Shown: positions 1 to 8,752, numbered from the stretch's first letter. The stretch is 36,259 nt of DNA from a bacterium D16-51 (GCA_003612285.1 RAYE01000056.1:1-36259); one strand, 5' to 3'. Notes: a model not told the origin generated them from the sequence alone. Made by a program: numbers and translations.

Positions 1-1419
1 CATATGGGGAAGTACCCTGTTATTTTCCTGTCCATGAAATCTGCAAAGCAGCCGGATTTTGAAATGGCCTATGACAGCCTGCTTGATGAAATAGTAAGGG
101 AATATGACCGCCACAGGTATCTCCTCAGCAGTGACAGGCTGACAGGGGACATCAAGGAGCGGTATTCCGCCATCCTGACCGGGAAAGCCGGGAAGGCGGC
201 CTATGCAAAGTCCCTTGCCTTCCTGTCAGACTGCCTGGAAAAATACCACTGCCAGAAAACAATCATACTGATTGATGAATATGACGTGCCGCTGGAGAAT
301 GCCTATTTTAAAGGTTTTTATAACCAGATGATAGATTTTATGCGCGCCCTGTTAGAGTCTGCCCTAAAAACCAATGACTCCCTGCAGTTTGCGGTTATCA
401 CAGGCTGCCTGCGCATCAGCAGGGAAAGCATCTTTACCGGGCTGAACAATTTAGAGGTTGTCTCTGTCCTGGATGAGAATTATGCGGAACATTTCGGGTT
501 TACCCAGGATGAAGTTGACAGCCTTCTGGATTTTTACAATGTAAGCTGTATCAAAGATGATGTAAAAAGCTGGTATGACGGGTACCTTTTTGGGGATACA
601 GAGGTTTACAACCCCTGGAGCATTATTAACTATGTTAAGGACACAATATACCATAATACGGAATTCCCTAAGCCGTACTGGTCAAACACTTCCTCCAACA
701 GTATTATCCACGAGATGGTTGTAAAGGCGGACAGCAACAGCGTGCAGGAAATTGAATACCTGCTCGCGGGGGGGGCTATTGAAAAGCCGGTCCATGAGGA
801 TATCACCTATGGGGACATACACCAGTCAAAAGACAACCTCTGGAATTTCCTGTTTTTTACCGGGTATCTGAAATCTATTGGGAAACGTTTTGAAAACCGT
901 ACTACCTTTTTGAAAATGAAAATACCAAATGAAGAAGTGATGTATATTTATGAAAATACCATCCAGGAATGGTTTCAGCAAAAAATCAGGACTATGGATT
1001 TTTCCGGCTTATACCATGCCATTTTATCTGGAGACACAGAAACAACAGAAAATTTCCTAAAAAAGCAGCTGCGTGAAAGCATCAGTTTTATGGACAGTGC
1101 CGAAAAGTTCTACCATGGTTTTCTGCTCGGTCTGCTTGGCGGACTGCAGGATTACAGAAAAAAATCCAACCTGGAAAGCGGCAATGGACGGTATGACATT
1201 ACCCTTATACCATATGATGAGCAGCAGCCGGCTGTCATACTAGAATTAAAACGTGCAAAAAAATTTACTGATATGGAAAAACTATGTCAGGAAGCACTGC
1301 AGCAGATTGACGAAAAAAAATATGCAGATGCCCTCATAGAGGAAGGCTATTCTTTAGTTTTGAAGTATGGAATTTGCTTCTGCAAAAAAAGTTGCAAGGT
1401 AAAGGCCTCCAAAGGATAA
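1..1419 (+). CDS. AAA-ATPase-like / PD-(D/E)XK nuclease family protein (DUF1703 type), 5' end outside window
   Basis: The frame is already open at base 1: the codon before the first ATG (base 4) encodes His, and the related copy at 3300-4474 reads CHMGKYPV at this point. The gene therefore begins upstream of the window, and the N-terminal part with the expected TRPRRFGK nucleotide-binding motif is missing from view. The visible 471 residues contain a Walker-B-like IILIDEYD at about 86-93, VITGCLR at about 130-136, and a C-terminal nuclease-like module with GRYDI followed by VILELK (about 396-418), the D...ExK pattern of PD-(D/E)XK enzymes. These features match the AAA-ATPase_like plus PDDEXK_9 family, which is often present in many copies in gut Clostridia and Bacteroidetes. 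Its biological role is not established. No partner gene is visible here. Confidence 0.8.
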   Translation, partial: HMGKYPVIFLSMKSAKQPDFEMAYDSLLDEIVREYDRHRYLLSSDRLTGDIKERYSAILTGKAGKAAYAKSLAFLSDCLEKYHCQKTIILIDEYDVPLENAYFKGFYNQMIDFMRALLESALKTNDSLQFAVITGCLRISRESIFTGLNNLEVVSVLDENYAEHFGFTQDEVDSLLDFYNVSCIKDDVKSWYDGYLFGDTEVYNPWSIINYVKDTIYHNTEFPKPYWSNTSSNSIIHEMVVKADSNSVQEIEYLLAGGAIEKPVHEDITYGDIHQSKDNLWNFLFFTGYLKSIGKRFENRTTFLKMKIPNEEVMYIYENTIQEWFQQKIRTMDFSGLYHAILSGDTETTENFLKKQLRESISFMDSAEKFYHGFLLGLLGGLQDYRKKSNLESGNGRYDITLIPYDEQQPAVILELKRAKKFTDMEKLCQEALQQIDEKKYADALIEEGYSLVLKYGICFCKKSCKVKASKG

Positions 1420-1611
1420 TTGTTTAAGCTGTATATGTATTAGGGCGTATTTGAAAATTGCTTTGAAACATGCTTTAAAATAGATTGTTTTTTTTAGCAA
1501 AACAGCGAAAATAGATTTGTTTTAGTACTTTTTACAAGAAACCTCTTTCTATTCTGTGAATTAAAATGTTATGTTAGGTAAAATCTATTACAGAATAGGA
1601 GATGATGAAAT

Positions 1612-1929
1612 ATGTATGAAGATTTTATACCAGTACGACTGGCAAAACTGAGGATGCAAAAAGGGGTATCTGCCCGTGACATGTCTTTATCATTAGGGCA
1701 GGCAAACAACTATATTAACAATATAGAAAACAGGAAAGCGCTTCCTGCCATGCAGTCATTTTTCTATATTTGTGAATACCTTGGTATAACGCCCCAAGAA
1801 TTCTTTGATGAGGAAATTGCATATCCAGCTCTGCTCCAAGAAATTATTAATGAAGCAAAATATCTGGATCCAAAACCACTGGAATACCTTCTTGGTATTA
1901 TGAAAGAACTGAATACTAAGGGGAAGTAA
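1612..1929 (+). CDS. XRE-family helix-turn-helix transcriptional regulator, copy 1
   Basis: This 105-residue protein has an N-terminal Cro/C1-type helix-turn-helix (about residues 8-62: RLAKLRMQKGVSARDMSLSL followed by QANNYINNIENRKALP) and a short C-terminal tail ending LEYLLGIMKELN. An AGGAG ribosome binding site lies at about 1598-1602, a suitable distance before ATG 1612. A near-identical 105-residue copy is encoded on the opposite strand at 2415-2732, and homology extends upstream to TGTTAGGTAAAATC, so the leader was duplicated too. It probably binds DNA as a dimer; the target is unknown. Its location between IS-like ends and a strong downstream hairpin suggests accessory DNA. It could regulate the neighbouring AAA-ATPase gene, but nothing in the sequence proves this. 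Confidence 0.85.
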   Translation: MYEDFIPVRLAKLRMQKGVSARDMSLSLGQANNYINNIENRKALPAMQSFFYICEYLGITPQEFFDEEIAYPALLQEIINEAKYLDPKPLEYLLGIMKELNTKGK

Positions 1930-2031
1930 TGTGTCTTAAATTACTCATAAACCTATCCATAACAAAACCGAATCATATAATCTAATTGATTTACAGATTA
2001 TAGATGGAAAGGTGATGTTTTGCCAGTGTCA

Positions 2032-2099
2032 GCAGTACAACTAAGGTACATATTGTACTGCCAAAAATATTCCATGTAAAATTTTGCATGGAATATTTT
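2032..2099. terminator. Two tandem hairpins, the second a probable bidirectional terminator
   Basis: The first hairpin pairs GCAGTACAA (2032-2040) with TTGTACTGC (2053-2061). The second pairs 2064-2076 with 2087-2099, a perfect 13-bp AT-rich stem around a 10-nt loop, with A and T runs on its two sides. Placed about 100-170 bases after the XRE gene stop, it could end transcription from either side. It could also be part of the decayed mobile element. Confidence 0.5.
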
Positions 2100-2130
2100 G
2101 TTGTAAAATACATAATTGATTATATAAGGT

Positions 2131-2330
2131 TTGGGGGGAACTATCAGCGTGATCCGAAAAAATGCAAAATTGAACGGCATTGTGACCGATGGCTGTAGAA
2201 AGAGTGGCGCTTGGCAGAAAAACTCTTTCTACACCTTAAGTCTTTCCGCCGTACTACAATCCGCTATGAAAAATTGGCCTGCACTTACCTTGCTTTTTCG
2301 CGTATTGGTTCAATCCTGTTCTGGCAAAAC
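2131..2330 (+). pseudogene. IS5-family transposase, C-terminal fragment with frameshift
   Basis: Two frames must be joined to read it. Bases from about 2131 give GGTISVIRKNAKLNG, which resembles the 'avIP.k.Nrk' stretch of IS5 transposases. From about 2223 the neighbouring frame gives LKSFRRTTIRYEKLACTYLAF, the typical IS5 C-terminal 'LK.fRRiatRyeKla..fla' signature, ending in ILFWQN. The frame change falls at about 2222-2240. No N-terminal or central catalytic DDE region is found upstream, so this is a dead remnant. It lies immediately inside the terminal inverted repeat at 2374-2392, as expected for an IS. Confidence 0.7.
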
Positions 2331-2414
2331 GATACTACGGCAATAGTTTTGTGCGAGTTGACGAAAGAGAGTGAATTTTCAAACACGTTCTAAAACATAC
2401 TTGTAAATGGCATT

Positions 2415-2732
2415 TTATCTCTTTTTGGCATTTAATTCTTTCATAATACCAAGAAGATATTCTAATGGTTTTGTCTCCAAGCACTTTGCTTCGCCAATAA
2501 TCTCTTGAAGCAAAACTGGATAAACATTTTCTTCATCAAAAAATTCCTGGGGTGTTATACCGAGATATTCACAAATATAGAAAAATGACTGCATAGCAGG
2601 AAGTGCCTTCCTATTTTCTATATTGTTAATATAATTATTTGCCTGTCCCAATGACAAAGACATATCACGGGCAGATACCCCTTTTTGCATTCTCAGTTTT
2701 GCCAGACGCTCTGGAATAAAATCTTCATACAT
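2415..2732 (-). CDS. XRE-family helix-turn-helix transcriptional regulator, copy 2
   Basis: This is the inverted near-duplicate of the gene at 1612-1929: 105 residues, the same helix-turn-helix (MYEDFIPERLAKLRMQKG...), with scattered changes mainly in the C-terminal third (ENVYPVLLQEIIGEAKCLET in place of EIAYPALLQEIINEAKYLDP). The frame stays open to about 2837, but the start is placed at ATG 2732 because an AGGAG box precedes it and copy 1 starts at the same residue. Duplicated sequence extends upstream to about base 2775. The pair forms an inverted repeat with the IS remnant between them. The protein looks intact, so it may be functional; its target is unknown. Confidence 0.85.
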   Translation of the reverse strand: MYEDFIPERLAKLRMQKGVSARDMSLSLGQANNYINNIENRKALPAMQSFFYICEYLGITPQEFFDEENVYPVLLQEIIGEAKCLETKPLEYLLGIMKELNAKKR

Positions 2733-2950
2733 AATTTTATCATCTCCTATTCTGTAATAGATTTTACCTAACACAGCCGCCGAAATTAAAGTGTACAAAC
2801 GGTTATCTTTGCGATAATAAAAAAATAAATCTATCAAGCTATTTTAATTTAAAAATATTAAACTTTAGCCTGATAAAAAACACTGAACAGAAACGCAAAA
2901 TATTTATTCTTAGCCTTCTGAATTAAGCTATTTATAGGAGTATATAAAAA

Positions 2951-3023
2951 TAAAGAGACAAATCTTGGACACTTTATCTTATGTAAAAGTGACTAAAATT
3001 AATTGCCCAAGCTTATCTCTTTA
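2951..3023. repeat. Small palindromic element
   Basis: TAAAGAGACAAATCTTGG (2951-2968) is nearly the reverse complement of 3007-3023 (CCAAGCTTATCTCTTTA), with one bulge and a few mismatches. An inner pair, CACTTT and AAAAGTG, lies between them. The whole can fold into one imperfect hairpin of about 73 bases. It lies in the non-coding stretch 2838-3116, in which no other feature was seen. Confidence 0.4.
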
Positions 3024-3116
3024 CATGTTAAGTATATCACGCTCTCAAAAAAATTCCAAGTAATTTTTTTGAAGATTTTCTATCTCTTTTTCGTGCAGGT
3101 TGTCTAATCACTTTGA

Positions 3117-3299
3117 CTAGAGCGTGTTTGAAAATTGCTTTTTACAAGATGTGCGTCACACTTTGTGGGAGATTTGGCTCAAATTTAGGAGGTGTAGCGG
3201 GCTACATTGACTAAATTTGAGTTAAATATAGCACAAAGTGGGGAGTGCAGATTGTAAGGAACTAAAAGTTCCCGGAATGAATTTTCAAACACGCTCTAG
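3117..3299. mobile_element. 183-bp MITE-like element with perfect 20-bp terminal inverted repeats
   Basis: CTAGAGCGTGTTTGAAAATT (3117-3136) is repeated exactly in inverse orientation at 3280-3299. The interior is also palindromic: CTCAAATTTAG (3178-3188) pairs with CTAAATTTGAG (3211-3221) around TGTAGC/GCTACA (3193-3198, 3201-3206). A GGAACTaaaAGTTCC hairpin is at 3258-3272. The element has no credible coding capacity. The CTAG at both extremities fits the CTAG/TA target preference reported for some IS5 (IS427-group) elements, and the ends match those around the IS5 transposase remnant at 1441-2392, so it is probably a non-autonomous relative. Its right end directly abuts the broken AAA-ATPase copy. 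Confidence 0.75.
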
Positions 3300-4474
3300 T
3301 ACATTGTTCACCCGTCCAAGGCGGTTTGGAAAAATACTTGCACAAAGCACGCTCCGTACCTTTTTTGAAAAAGAAATTACTATAGATGGCGAAGTGCTGG
3401 ATAAATCCAGATACTTTACAGGGAAAAAATTATGGAGGCCGGCGAACAGTACACCTGCCATATGGGGAAATATCCCGTTATCTTCCTGTCCATAAAATCA
3501 GCAAAGCAGCCGGATTTTGATATGGTCTATAGCCGGATTCTAATAGATATTGTATCTGAATTTGAGAGGCACTCCTACTTGTTAGAGGGGGATGCACTTA
3601 CAATGGTGCAAAAAAACGTTATAATGCTATCCTTGAGCATAACGTGGGAATGGCAGAAGTTACATTTTCCTTAAAGTTTCTGTCTGATTTCTTAGAGCGA
3701 TACCACCGCCAGGAAACAATTATACTGATTGACGAATACGATGTGCCTTTGGAAAATGCCTATTTTAAGGGTTTTTACGGCCAGATGGTAGATTTTATGA
3801 GCTCCTTGCTTGAGTCTGCCTTAAAGACGAATGATTCCCTTCAGTTTGCAGTTATCACGGGCTGTCTGCGTACCAGCAGGGAAAGTATCTTTACCTGGTA
3901 TCTAAAAGCAGTTGCCAGAAGCTTCCAATCAGATATGATTTATCTGGAAATGAAAATTCCAAACAGGGAAGTTCGTTATATCTATAACAATACTATAAAA
4001 GACTGGTTTTACCAAAAACCAGAAACCATGGACTTTTCTGGTTTATATCATGCGATATTATCTGGAGACACAGAGACAGCAGAAAACTTCTTGAAACAGC
4101 GGCTACGTGAGAGCATCAGCTTTATGGATAGTGCAGAAAAGTTCTATCATGGTTTCCTGCTTTGGCTGCTTGGCGGGCTGCAAGATTACAAGAAAAAATC
4201 CAATCTGGAAAGCGGATATGGACGATATGACATTACCCTTATACCGTATGACGAGCAGCAGCCAGCAGTTATATTAGAATTAAAGCGTGCAAAAAAATTT
4301 ACCGAAATGGAAAAACTGTGCCAGGAGGCACTGCAGCAGATTGACGAAAAAAATTATGCAGATGTCCTTATTGACGAAGGGTATCCCTATATTTTAAAAT
4401 ATGGAATTTGTTTTTGTAAAAAAAACTGTATGGTCAAACTGTCAGGGAAGTTAAATACCCCGCAGCAAAGCTGA
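3300..4474 (+). pseudogene. Second AAA-ATPase / PD-(D/E)XK copy, degenerate
   Basis: This is a broken paralogue of the gene at 1-1419. It starts mid-protein at TLFTRPRRFGK directly after the MITE end, so roughly the first 40 codons are gone. One frameshift lies at an A-run near 3427 (TGKKLW must shift to KIMEAGEQYTCHMGKYPV). A second lies at the A-run near 3608, where the other frame gives KKRYNAILEHNVGMAEVTF. At about 3890-3898 the text jumps from RESIFT to WYLKAVA, an in-frame loss of 141 codons relative to the intact copy. The C-terminal nuclease motif GRYDI...VILELK is preserved. Similarity to copy 1 is otherwise very high, so decay is recent. No function is expected. Confidence 0.85.
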
Positions 4475-4500
4475 CGGGGCATAGGAGGCAGAATCCTCCT
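4458..4500. terminator. Tandem GC-rich hairpins after the pseudogene
   Basis: CCCCGCAGC-AAA-GCTGACGGGG (4458-4479) folds with a single bulged A. It is followed by AGGAGG/CCTCCT (4483-4488, 4495-4500). They lie between the converging pseudogene and lipoprotein gene and may stop transcription from both sides. There is no clear T-run, so the terminator call is tentative. The CCCCGC/GCGGGG-type core resembles the palindromes at 10163-10493. Confidence 0.4.
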
Positions 4501-4514
4501 CCAGCCAATACGGC

Positions 4515-5159
4515 CTAATATTCTTTCGGGTCTTTCAAGTCTTTTTTCGTAAAGGATGCATCCAGTGTCAGGCCGTCGCTTCCTTCCCAGCCTGTATAGG
4601 AAAATTTAAACTTTTTCCATTTTTTAGGTACTTCCCATACTATAAAACCTTTTTGTGACATATCTGGTTCTATATTAGTGAAGATAGTAGGATAGCCTTC
4701 TGGCTGGTTTACCAGCACGGTATTTTCCAGTGCCTTGCCGTCAGCTTCCACAGTCACCTCGTATGGATTGATATATGTTTTTTCTTTTCCGTTATTTTCA
4801 ATTTCAAGGAAGAGCACCAGGAAAATGTTTCCTTTCTTCGGCTTGTCTGTACCAAAGTCTCCTTTTAATTTGCTATATTCTTTCAGCCCAAGGACAGATA
4901 CATATCTGTTGCTGTCAGAATAATGCTCTTTCTGGGATATTTCCGCTTTCTTTGGCACAGGTGTCTGCTCGGCCTCTTCTTCCTGCTTTAGGAAAGCTTC
5001 GTTGGATTCCTTGCTGTCAGATGAAGAGGAATCCTTCTTTTCTGATGTGATGCCAGGGGATGTGGTAGAGTCAGGATTGCCGGTTTCCACTTTCCCACAC
5101 CCTGTCATTAGACAGAGTACTAAAAGAACTACTGCCAGATGTTTTGCTTTCAGTTTCAT
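4515..5159 (-). CDS. Secreted lipoprotein with DUF4352-like domain
   Basis: The protein has 214 residues. It starts with a lipoprotein signal: basic MKLKAKH, a hydrophobic core, then the lipobox LMTGC with Cys at residue 21, so it should be diacylated and anchored to the outer face of the membrane. Residues 25-75 form a Ser/Thr/Glu/Lys-rich linker. From about 85 onward it has an Ig-like pattern (FLVLFLEIENNGKEKTYINP, then a GWEGSDGLTLDASF ending), typical of the DUF4352/telokin-like domain of Firmicute lipoproteins. AAAGGGG precedes ATG 5159 as ribosome binding site. A 245-nt leader separates it from a possible promoter at 5411-5419. The molecular role of such proteins is mostly unknown. Confidence 0.85.
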   Translation of the reverse strand: MKLKAKHLAVVLLVLCLMTGCGKVETGNPDSTTSPGITSEKKDSSSSDSKESNEAFLKQEEEAEQTPVPKKAEISQKEHYSDSNRYVSVLGLKEYSKLKGDFGTDKPKKGNIFLVLFLEIENNGKEKTYINPYEVTVEADGKALENTVLVNQPEGYPTIFTNIEPDMSQKGFIVWEVPKKWKKFKFSYTGWEGSDGLTLDASFTKKDLKDPKEY

Positions 5160-5410
5160 ATTACCCCTTTCTGCCTGCCTTTCTGTACTATAAGAAATCT
5201 AAAAGTTAATGTTTTCTGTTAAAGACTGCAAAACAATCTATAACAGCTTCTGTAGCAGGCTGTCCCTTTATTGTTATTCTGTATGATTTTCATGGTTCTT
5301 ATACATTTCTTTTTCCGAAATTGTAAATTGTTGCCCTAAAGCTGTTCACTTTTTGTCCTATACGATACAAAAGCATACCACCAGCATTCTGACAAAAAGC
5401 TTCGTTTTTT

Positions 5411-5419
5411 AGTATAACA
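5411..5419 (-). promoter_or_regulatory. Possible extended -10 promoter for the lipoprotein gene
   Basis: On the minus strand this reads TGTTATACT, that is TG-n-TATACT, a good extended -10. No convincing -35 box is found 16-18 bases upstream. Transcription would begin near 5404 and give a roughly 245-nt leader to the ATG at 5159. The remainder of 5160-5450 shows no gene. Confidence 0.4.
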
Positions 5420-5453
5420 CCGCAATTGTAGCAATTTCCTATTATATAAAATA

Positions 5454-5477
5454 CTCCCTCCCCATCAGGGGAAGGAG
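5454..5477 (-). terminator. Rho-independent terminator of the surface protein gene
   Basis: Read on the minus strand, CTCCTTCCCC and GGGGAGGGAG form a 10-bp stem with one mismatch around the loop TGAT, followed by an AT-rich TATTTTATATAA. It lies about 30 bases past the stop codon of the surface protein (5508). Confidence 0.7.
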
Positions 5478-5507
5478 CATAAAAACATTGTACTGTTTTT
5501 AATTAGA

Positions 5508-8402
5508 TTATCTGGTATAGCCTAACTTCTCTGTACGGAGTTCTTTATCGCCATCCCATGTATTTGTTACTTTTGCAGCACCATCTGCATTTACAGTTAC
5601 AGGAATTGTTGCGGAAACACTTGTTCCGTCAACAGTTGCAGTCAGTTTAAAGCTATCCTTAATCTCTGCACCTGTAATTGTTGCGTCTACAGAATTATTC
5701 TTGCTTACGGAGAAGCTGTTTGGTACATGAGCAAATTCATCAGTATTTTCCTTAATGTCAGATACTGCGAACTCAACTTCCCAGCCTTCATTCCTAAGTG
5801 AGCCGTTCTCCATTTTCATTACATCGCCATACTGGTCAAATACTAATGCAGCCAAATCTCCAGAATTGTATAAGCCATCCGTAACTCCAAAACTAACTTT
5901 TACATTATTACCTTTATCAACATTAGCAACAGCAAGTTTATAAGGTGTTACTGTACCAGCAGTCTGTTTTCCGCCCCAATTCTGTACAAAGCAGATTTCT
6001 GTAGGAACTGCCCTTCCATCAGATACTTTTACATTAGTCTTAGCTTTACCGTTTAATGTCTCATCATTCTGCGTAGTTGTGCTGTTATAAACAGTTACAG
6101 TCAAAGCCTTAGTAGCGTCAATTCTGGTATTCTTTGCAGAATTTGCATCATATAATTCATTCCACTTAATCTCACCTGGGTTAATACCTGTAATCTTATT
6201 ACTAGCATCAATAATAAATGCTCCGCCAGATACAGCATAGTATGCCTGTGGTACTGTTAAAGTCTTAGAACCATAATTACCTACTACAGCAACCATTCCC
6301 TCAGTACCATTTTCAATAGTAAGGGCACCTTCAGCATCCCCACTGATAGCACCTGCGCTGACAGCGTCAATTGCAGAACCATTCTCGTATGGTGTCATAT
6401 CAGTAATAAGACGCAATTTATTAATAGCTTTTAATGATACTCCGGAAAGTCTCTTCATAGGAACTACAGAGTAAGATGCATTCAATGCCTTTCCACATTC
6501 ATCCCAATCAGATGTAGCACCGTTCTTTTCTACAACAGTATATTTTACAGAATCAGTTAATACACTTTCCACTACACCAAGATCTGCATTGTAAGTAATA
6601 TCCTTGTCAGCACCGGTATAAACTTTTACAGCCTGTTCAACGCCTAAATGATTATTACTGTTGACAGATGCCTTTACACCATACTGACGGTTTCCTGCTA
6701 ACTGATTAGCAGCTGACTTTGTAAAGAAGTCCCATGCTTTTCCGCCATCTAATTGCTCACCATACTGGTCAAGGTACTTCACACTATCGTTTGATGTAAT
6801 ATCAACAGTAGCTGAGCCACCTGCAACCAACGCATCTGCATCATCATTACCTAATTTAACCTTGCTGACAGTAGTCGGACGTCTCATATCTGAAACAGAA
6901 AGCATGAAGTTGCTTCCTTCTCCATTCATAACTGTAGCTGATAAGAAGATACGGCGATCCTGTCCATCAAATGACTCGCTTCTTGTATAACTTGGGTCTA
7001 CCATTGCGCCTGCATCGTTATCCCAATGGTTTCTGTAGTTATTAGAGTCGGACCAATATAAAGCTGCAGTACCATCATTGTTTTCCTGTACCCAGAACTC
7101 AGTGCTGTCACCAGTCTGCAGGGAAAGAGAATTGGTAGAACGTACGATTGTCTCATAATTCTTAATGCTGTTGCCGTTTACATCCGTTGCCTCAAATGGG
7201 ATAGCAACCCAAGAATCACCATCTGCAACAGTCTTTGAAGGTGCACTGATGCTGAATGTCTTCAATCTTGCAGCTTCACCAACTGTAAAGTTAATCTTTG
7301 TCTGCTTACCAGTCTTATTGGAGATTGCCATAAGGTTAACCTCACCGCCCTGGTCAGCATACATGCCTGGTTCCATCTTAGCAGAACTGTATTCTGTTCC
7401 GTCAATTGTATAAACATTGCCGTCTGTAATCTTGCTTCCATTTAATACCATTGGGTTATCAGCCGTAAAAGTCAGAGCTGCACCACTGGTACTGCTGATA
7501 TTGTCATTTGCTGCATCCATTACCTGACCATCCTGGTCTTTTACAGTATAGAGCATTACATAAGTTTCTTCTTGGAAGTTTGCCGGCAGCCCCTGTGCAA
7601 GGTCTTTTACTTCCTTAGGAGTATCAGTCTTTGTATTTAAGAAACCTACAAACTCAATTGTGTCAATAGCCTGCTCTAAACCGATTGAAACTTCTGCCTG
7701 TGCAGTCTTTCCGCTCTTTGCATCAACACCTACAAGATAGAGCTTCTGGCCATATGTGAACTCAGTAGCATCAGACTTTGTAATCTCAAGGCGTCCTGTA
7801 GACTTGTTTGCTTTTACAGTACCTGAGCTTGCTGTCCATGTAACAGAAACAGAGTTTCTCATGCTTACAGCATACTGGTTGTAAACATCATAGTAAACAA
7901 TTGCTGTCTTCTTGCCTGAATCTGGTTTCAGAAGAGCCTGTGTGCTTGTAATCTTGATTTCTTCAACACGCTCTGCCTCTACTACAACATCCTTGCTTAC
8001 TGTAGCATCGCCAAGTTTTGCTGTGATCTTGTATGTGCCTACAGCAAATTTGGACTTGCTTACGAATGTAGCCTTGGCACCTTCTTTTGTTGCAGTACCC
8101 TCAATGTTAGCGCCATCTTTTGTTACAGTAATTTCTGTGTCAGCTGGCACGTCAGATGCAAATGTAGCTTCAATCTTGTCAGTGTCAATTGCCTTTGCCT
8201 CTGTCATCTCCGGAAGCGTCTTAGGAGCTTCACTTGGTGCATCTGTTGGCGCATTTGACGGTGCATCCGTAGGGGTATCACTCGGGGCCGTGCTAGGCGA
8301 ATCCGTTGGTGCTGCGGCGTCCTTTGTGACAGTGACTGCTACTGTGGCCTTGTAGTTGCCAGTTATTATAAAAAATAGTAGATTTCGGGCTAAATGTCTT
8401 TT
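5508..8402 (-). pseudogene. Large Ig-like repeat surface (S-layer-like) protein, 5' end missing
   Basis: The frame is open from 8402 to the stop at 5508 (about 964 codons). The first in-frame ATG (8207, MTEAKAID) has no ribosome binding site and falls inside good protein sequence. Upstream in the same frame are TGNYKATVAVTVTKD and a Pro/Thr/Ser/Asp linker of repeated PTDAPS-like units, which are parts of a secreted protein. No ATG, GTG or TTG exists between this and the upstream TAA at 8403-8405. The body consists of beta-rich Ig/cadherin-like stretches and ends in KLGYTR, without an LPxTG or SLH motif. This is therefore a 3' gene portion lacking signal peptide and start. Either a rearrangement cut it, or it is a silent cassette for exchange. 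The break faces the recombinase gene at 9054. Confidence 0.7.
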
Positions 8403-8455
8403 TTAAAAGGTTTATAAGAAGAAAAAAATAGAAATGAGAAAGAATAAATATGGCA

Positions 8456-8473
8456 TGATACCTTTTTGATACC
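8456..8473 (-). repeat. GGTATCA direct repeat pair, left arm
   Basis: TGATACC occurs at 8456-8462 and 8467-8473, an 11-bp period, about one helical turn. It is the inverse of the pair at 8735-8752. It is a candidate recombinase arm-type or regulator binding site. Confidence 0.55.
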
Positions 8474-8620
8474 TTTACTAACATTCATAATATTTTTTGA
8501 AAAACAGCAAAAGATAAAGGACATTGAAAAACTTTTTTGCATAAGAGAGAAATTAATTATACTTAATTGGTTTTAATTTAGATGTATTTTTGTTACAATG
8601 TAGAATAGCATCAAAAAAAG

Positions 8621-8645
8621 TGTCGAAAAATGTCGAAGTTTGTCG
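8621..8645 (+). repeat. Three TGTCG direct repeats at 10-bp period
   Basis: TGTCG begins at 8621, 8631 and 8641, the first two as TGTCGAA. The exact 10-bp spacing places all three on one face of the DNA, as for cooperative protein binding. The site lies between the two GGTATCA pairs. Confidence 0.55.
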
Positions 8646-8734
8646 GTACATAAGACCTGTTTTCGGCATATTAAATCTGAATTTGGGTTACGGGAGAAGT
8701 CCAAATTTATTTGCAAAGATTTTTTGTGAAAAAA

Positions 8735-8752
8735 GGTATCATACAGGTATCA
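8735..8752 (+). repeat. GGTATCA direct repeat pair, right arm
   Basis: GGTATCA occurs at 8735-8741 and 8746-8752 with an 11-bp period. It is the inverted counterpart of 8456-8473, about 270 bp away. It is a candidate arm-type site for the adjacent recombinase. Confidence 0.55.

Larger units (their letters stand above)
1441..2392 (+). mobile_element. Remnant bounded by IS5-like terminal inverted repeats
   Basis: The left end TAGGGCGTATTTGAAAATT (1441-1459) and the reverse complement of the right end, TAGAACGTGTTTGAAAATT (2374-2392), agree at 16 of 19 positions. The interval contains an XRE regulator gene and, next to the right end, a degraded IS5-type transposase C-terminus. The same terminal sequence bounds the MITE-like element at 3117-3299. 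The regulator is unlikely to be original IS cargo, because its second copy lies outside these ends, so the interval is probably a composite of several rearrangements. The boundaries are inferred from the inverted repeats only. Confidence 0.5.

Noticed and set aside
2032-2099. CRISPR-like repeat
   Set aside because: These are two different hairpins with no repeat-spacer periodicity. No CRISPR array was seen anywhere in the window.
8207-8207. ATG at 8207 as the true start of the surface protein
   Set aside because: It has no ribosome binding site or signal peptide, and good coding sequence (TGNYKATVAV and the Pro/Thr linker) continues upstream in the same frame.
7912-8355. Plus-strand open frame rich in Ala, Ser, Val and Gly
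   Set aside because: It is the mirror image of the PTDAPS linker and adjacent coding sequence of the surface protein.
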